Below are positions 61,004-64,000 of a stretch of 64,000 nt of DNA, piece after piece; position 1 is the stretch's first letter; the number at the start of each line of letters is the position of its first letter. The position numbers and the translations under genes are program-made. Location: positions 186,001-250,000 of the forward strand of contig NZ_FOQV01000001.1 in the NCBI RefSeq assembly GCF_900113835.1, written 5' to 3'. The notes below the pieces were generated by a model that was not told where the DNA came from, made no database searches, and saw only the letters and a program-made list of their open reading frames with translations. Source of the stretch: Allobosea sp. OK403 (GTDB taxonomy: Bacteria; Pseudomonadota; Alphaproteobacteria; Rhizobiales; Beijerinckiaceae).

Positions 61004-62200
61004 GATGGCTGCCTTACGCTGCCCCGCGAGCTTGAGCACGAAGGCTCCCGCCAGCGCCGAAATGACCGAGCCGAGCAGTACGCCGATCTTGGTGGCGTCG
61101 CCGAGTTCGGGGTTGCCGGGGAAGGCCAGCGCCCCGATGAACAGGCTCATGGTGAAGCCGATGCCGCAGAGCAGGGCGACGCCGTAGAGCTGCGCGAGAT
61201 TTGCCTTGGCCGGCATCGCGCCGAGCCCGGCCTTCACGGCGGCCCAGGCGAAGCCGAAGACGCCGATCTGCTTGCCGAGGAAGAGGCCGAGCGCGATGCC
61301 CAGCGGCACTGGGGCCAGCGCGCTCGCTGGCGTCATCCCCGTGAAAGAGACGCCGGCATTGGCGAAGCCGAAGATCGGCACGATCAGATAGGACACCCAA
61401 GGGTGCAGGCCGTGCTCGAGCCTATGCAGCGGCGAATGCTCGGGCTCGTCGCTGTCGGAGCCGTCGCCGATCGGGATGGTGAGCGCCAGGGCGACGCCTG
61501 CCAGCGTGGCGTGGATGCCCGATTTCAGCACGAAGAACCAGAGCAGGGCGCCAATAGTGAGATAGACCGGCAGGCGCGTCACGTTCAGGCGGTTGAGCAC
61601 AATGAGTCCGGCGATGCAGAGAGCCGCCAACCCCAGCATCGGCAGCGACAGGTCGCTGGTATAAAACAGCGCGATGATCGCGACCGCGCCGAGATCGTCG
61701 AGGATCGCCAGCGCCGTCAGGAAGATCTTGAGTGAGACGGGCACGCGCGGGCCGAGCAGGGCCAGGACGCCGAGCGCGAAGGCGATGTCGGTCGCGGCGG
61801 GAATGGCCCAGCCGCGCATCGCGATGGCATCGCCACGCGTCAAAGCGAGATAGATCAGAGCCGGGACGACCATGCCGCCCAGCGCCGCGATGCCGGGCAG
61901 GGCCCTGCGCGACCAGGAAGAGAGCTGCCCCTCCAGAAACTCGCGCTTGATCTCCAGTCCGACGAGCAGGAAGAACACGGCCATCAGCGCGTCGTTGACC
62001 CAGTGCAGCACGCTCAAGCCGCCGACATAGGCGGAGAGGACGCCGAAATAAGCCGGCGCAGCCGGGGAGTTGGCGATGACGAGGGCAAGCGCTGCTACCG
62101 CCATCAGCAGGACACCGCCTGCCGCTTCGCTCGCGAGAAAGGCGCTCAGCGGGGAGCGCCGGGCGGGCGCGGAAGAGCTGTGGGCTTTGTCCGGGGTCAC
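61001..62200 (-). CDS. nhaA: Na+/H+ antiporter NhaA
   Basis: It exchanges two protons for one Na+ at the inner membrane, for pH and salt tolerance. The 399-residue protein has about twelve membrane segments. Family hallmarks are [20 protein letters not shown], the ion-site pair in [17 protein letters not shown] and [20 protein letters not shown], and [13 protein letters not shown] 62200 begins [10 protein letters not shown]; the longer frame passes through the repeat at 62211-62276. Its stop codon is part of the repeat at 60901-61003. Confidence 0.95.
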   Translation of the reverse strand: MTPDKAHSSSAPARRSPLSAFLASEAAGGVLLMAVAALALVIANSPAAPAYFGVLSAYVGGLSVLHWVNDALMAVFFLLVGLEIKREFLEGQLSSWSRRALPGIAALGGMVVPALIYLALTRGDAIAMRGWAIPAATDIAFALGVLALLGPRVPVSLKIFLTALAILDDLGAVAIIALFYTSDLSLPMLGLAALCIAGLIVLNRLNVTRLPVYLTIGALLWFFVLKSGIHATLAGVALALTIPIGDGSDSDEPEHSPLHRLEHGLHPWVSYLIVPIFGFANAGVSFTGMTPASALAPVPLGIALGLFLGKQIGVFGFAWAAVKAGLGAMPAKANLAQLYGVALLCGIGFTMSLFIGALAFPGNPELGDATKIGVLLGSVISALAGAFVLKLAGQRKAAI

Positions 62201-62210
62201 GATCGTGCGG

Positions 62211-62276
62211 CTCTCATCTAGGAGTGAGAGCAGGATCAATGCGAAAAACCGGTTCCCACTTTTCGCATCCTGCTCG
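62211..62276. repeat. ACCGGT repeat, GCAGGAT subtype, upstream of nhaA
   Basis: CTCTCATCTAGGAGTGAGAG, then GCAGGATCAATGCGAAAAAC, CGGTTCCCACTTTTCGCATC and CTGCTCGG. Hairpin 1 and linker only. It begins 11 bases from the nhaA start, so it lies in the nhaA promoter or leader. Confidence 0.85.
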
Positions 62277-62397
62277 GGGCTCTGCGGTCTACCTTTCTGA
62301 AGGGTGCGCGCGCTCATGTCACCCCGCACCGCCGTTGGATCGCGCCGCCACCGCGGCACAGGCTCGCCGCATGCCGGCCGATCGTCGACCGCGCTCC

Positions 62398-63657
62398 TCA
62401 TGGCAATGATGATCGCGGCGAAACCGGGATCCGCTGCGATGTGAGAGCCGACCGCAGGCGCAGCCAGCTTAGCACTCCTGCCGCTCCCGCCGCGATTGTC
62501 ATGGCCAGGAGGAGCAAGGCGGCGCCGTGGAACAGCCCGTCAAAGCCGTAGCGCGCGATCAGCGGCGTGCTCAGGAGCGGCGAACAGAACTGGCCGATGA
62601 AGACGGAGGCGGTCAGCAGCCCGCCTGCCAGCCCTCTGCGCCGGAGCGGAGCGAGACCCAGCGCCAGCGCGATGAAGCCGGGCGAGACCAGAGCGTAGCC
62701 CGCACCGATCGCCGCGGTTGCCGCGAAGGAGTGGGAGGCCGTCATGGCCAAGGGCAGCAGCAGGAAGCCGAGCGCCATCGCGGCATAGCCCATGGCGAAA
62801 ATGCCGATATGGCCGATCGCGTGCTGGATCCGCGAGTAGAGCAGCGCAAAACCGCCGCCCGACAGCATCAGGATGCCCAGCGCCGCGCCGGTCATGGCCG
62901 CGCTGTTGTAGCCTCGCTCGTCCAGGAAGAACGACAATTGGGTCGGCATGACGAAGAAGATCAAGTTGGTCAGCGCCTGCAAGAAAACCAGCAAGGCCAG
63001 GCGCACGCGCCAGGGCGCGTGCCCTTCGGCACCGTTCGCCGGCTTGGCGCTGAGGGACTGCGTTGGTCGGGGCGGATCGACGATTGCGATCCACATCAGC
63101 GGCAGGAAGGCGGCGGCGAGGCCATAGATGGCGAAAGGCAGGCGCGGCGAGAGCACTGCTGCCCAGCCCGCAAGCGAGATGAAGATAAGGCCGCCGAAAT
63201 TGCGCGCCGAAATCTGCAGGCCCGTCAGTGCGTTGCGGTCCTTTCCCGTGAAATAGTCTCCGACCAGGGCGGTTTGCGCCGTCATGATCAGGGCGACCGC
63301 GATACCGAGCACGAGGCGGCTGGCGAAGATCGTCGGGAGATCGGGCAGGACGAGGCCGGCGCAGCCGGCGATCACGAACAGGATCGTGCCGGAGAGCAGC
63401 ATCGCGCGCCGTCCGAACCGGTCGGCCACCAGGCCGGCGAGCGGCGCGCAGAGGGCGACGCTGAGGGATGGCGCCGGCACCAGCAGCCGCGTCAGGATCG
63501 CGGCGTTCGGATCGCCCGAGAACAGCCGCTCGAGCCCGGGCAGGGCCGGGCTGATCGTGGCATTGGCCATCGTGGTGAGCGATGCCGCCATCAGCAGCGC
63601 AACAGTGCGCGGATCCCGCCAAATCGGGTTCGACGGCGTGGCACGACAATCCTGCAT
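62398..63657 (-). CDS. MFS transporter
   Basis: The 419-residue protein has about twelve membrane segments. The A-loop motif [16 protein letters not shown] is clear, as is a central charged loop near residue 205. The protein resembles drug- or metabolite-exporting MFS members, substrate unknown. It is divergent from a MerR-type regulator across a 69-base gap with a dyad, suggesting that the regulator controls it. Confidence 0.9.
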   Translation of the reverse strand: MQDCRATPSNPIWRDPRTVALLMAASLTTMANATISPALPGLERLFSGDPNAAILTRLLVPAPSLSVALCAPLAGLVADRFGRRAMLLSGTILFVIAGCAGLVLPDLPTIFASRLVLGIAVALIMTAQTALVGDYFTGKDRNALTGLQISARNFGGLIFISLAGWAAVLSPRLPFAIYGLAAAFLPLMWIAIVDPPRPTQSLSAKPANGAEGHAPWRVRLALLVFLQALTNLIFFVMPTQLSFFLDERGYNSAAMTGAALGILMLSGGGFALLYSRIQHAIGHIGIFAMGYAAMALGFLLLPLAMTASHSFAATAAIGAGYALVSPGFIALALGLAPLRRRGLAGGLLTASVFIGQFCSPLLSTPLIARYGFDGLFHGAALLLLAMTIAAGAAGVLSWLRLRSALTSQRIPVSPRSSLP

Positions 63658-63702
63658 GGCTTTTTCCTCTTGCTGAAATCCAGCGTTCGGGAGAGCCTAC
63701 AA

Positions 63703-63720
63703 GTTCAAGTCAACTTGAGG
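63703..63720. promoter_or_regulatory. Dyad between the MFS and merR genes, MerR-type operator candidate
   Basis: TCAAGT (63705-63710) and ACTTGA (63713-63718) form inverted arms with a 2-base spacer, continuing to GTTCAAGTCAACTTGAGG. It resembles the CCTCAAGTTAACTTGAGG dyad known from SoxR sites. MerR proteins bind such dyads between stretched promoter boxes. Confidence 0.55.
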
Positions 63721-63726
63721 TCAAGC

Positions 63727-64000
63727 ATGCCGATTCTGGATATCGGGGAGGTGGCGCAACGCTCGGGCGTGCCGGCCTCGACGCTGCGCTATTACGAGGA
63801 GATCGGCCTGATCGGTTCGCTCGGGCGGCGCGGACTGCGCCGGCAATTCGATGCTGACGTGCTCCTGAGATTGTCGCTCATCGGCCTCAGCAAGGCGGCG
63901 GGCTTCTCGCTGGTCGAGATCGCCGGCATGTTCGGACAGAACGGGCAGCCCGATCTTCCCCGGGCCCAGTTTCATGCAAAGGCGGACGAATTGCAGCGCC
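63727..64000 (+). CDS. MerR-family transcriptional regulator (N-terminal part)
   Basis: The first 91 residues are visible; the window ends before the stop. The winged helix is ILDIGEVAQRSGVPASTLRY YEEIGL in type (I-G-E-V-A-x-R-S-G-V-x-x-x-T-L-R-Y-Y-E-x-I-G-L), followed by RRQFDADVLLRLSLIGLSKA and GFSLVEIAGMF. The effector site lies beyond the window, so metal, redox or drug sensing cannot be decided. It is divergent from the MFS transporter. Confidence 0.88.
   Translation, partial: MPILDIGEVAQRSGVPASTLRYYEEIGLIGSLGRRGLRRQFDADVLLRLSLIGLSKAAGFSLVEIAGMFGQNGQPDLPRAQFHAKADELQR

Noticed and set aside
1..64000. CRISPR arrays, rRNA or tRNA genes
   Set aside because: No regularly spaced repeats and no rRNA or tRNA-like sequence were found on reading; the short repeats are dispersed, not arrayed.

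Overview
The window is a G+C-rich stretch of an alphaproteobacterial chromosome. The gene set and order (slt, dapA, smpB, a NYN gene, pyrE, era-rnc-lepB, acpS, rpoZ, rsh, recO, parC, the Bpt-type transferase, ilvA, hemB, ldtR-ldtP), the Porin_2-type porin, the DUF2336 genes and the Mg-type HemB point to Hyphomicrobiales. I infer Bosea or a close relative, but the sequence alone does not fix the genus. I saw no rRNA, tRNA, CRISPR array or intact insertion sequence.

Layout. 0-6.6 kb: the tail of a hydratase-like gene, then tamA-tamB (outer-membrane biogenesis). 7.3-12.7 kb: a porin, a repeat-built OmpA-family protein and a membrane protein with two helix-hairpin-helix modules. 13-21 kb: a hydrolase, a methyltransferase, slt, dapA, smpB, a NYN-domain protein, pyrE, and a tautomerase divergent from a LysR regulator. 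22-25.8 kb: the minus-strand operon lepB-rnc-era and an MscS channel. 26-31 kb: aqpZ, a DUF2332 gene broken by two insertions, acpS, aroA, pdxJ. 31-40 kb: a HerA-like ATPase, rpoZ, rsh, an SDR protein, recO, parC. 40.6-45.6 kb: an outer-membrane protein and two DUF2336 paralogs on either side of a PepSY/Cys-rich cassette. 45.8-51 kb: a UxaA-type dehydratase pair with an RraA-like gene, an aminoacyl-tRNA-protein transferase and two TRAP permease genes. 51-56.7 kb: a methyltransferase, RDD protein, ilvA, an orphan LivH-type permease with a lipoprotein-like N-terminus, hemB. 56.8-64 kb: a 3-hydroxyisobutyryl-CoA hydrolase-like gene, a DUF6163-like membrane protein, ldtR-ldtP, nhaA, and an MFS transporter divergent from a MerR regulator cut by the window end.

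Most genes are ordinary housekeeping. The unusual content is the density of short structured repeats in the gaps. At least 16 copies belong to one family with an ACCGGT-centred hairpin, often joined to a second hairpin whose sequence varies while its pairing is kept. One copy lies inside slt and is translated in frame. Another has broken the DUF2332 gene, which also carries a 264-bp MITE-like insertion. Three further repeat classes recur two or three times each. A 43-bp imperfect duplicate of the slt 3' end flanks the adjacent methyltransferase gene, suggesting an insertion or duplication there.
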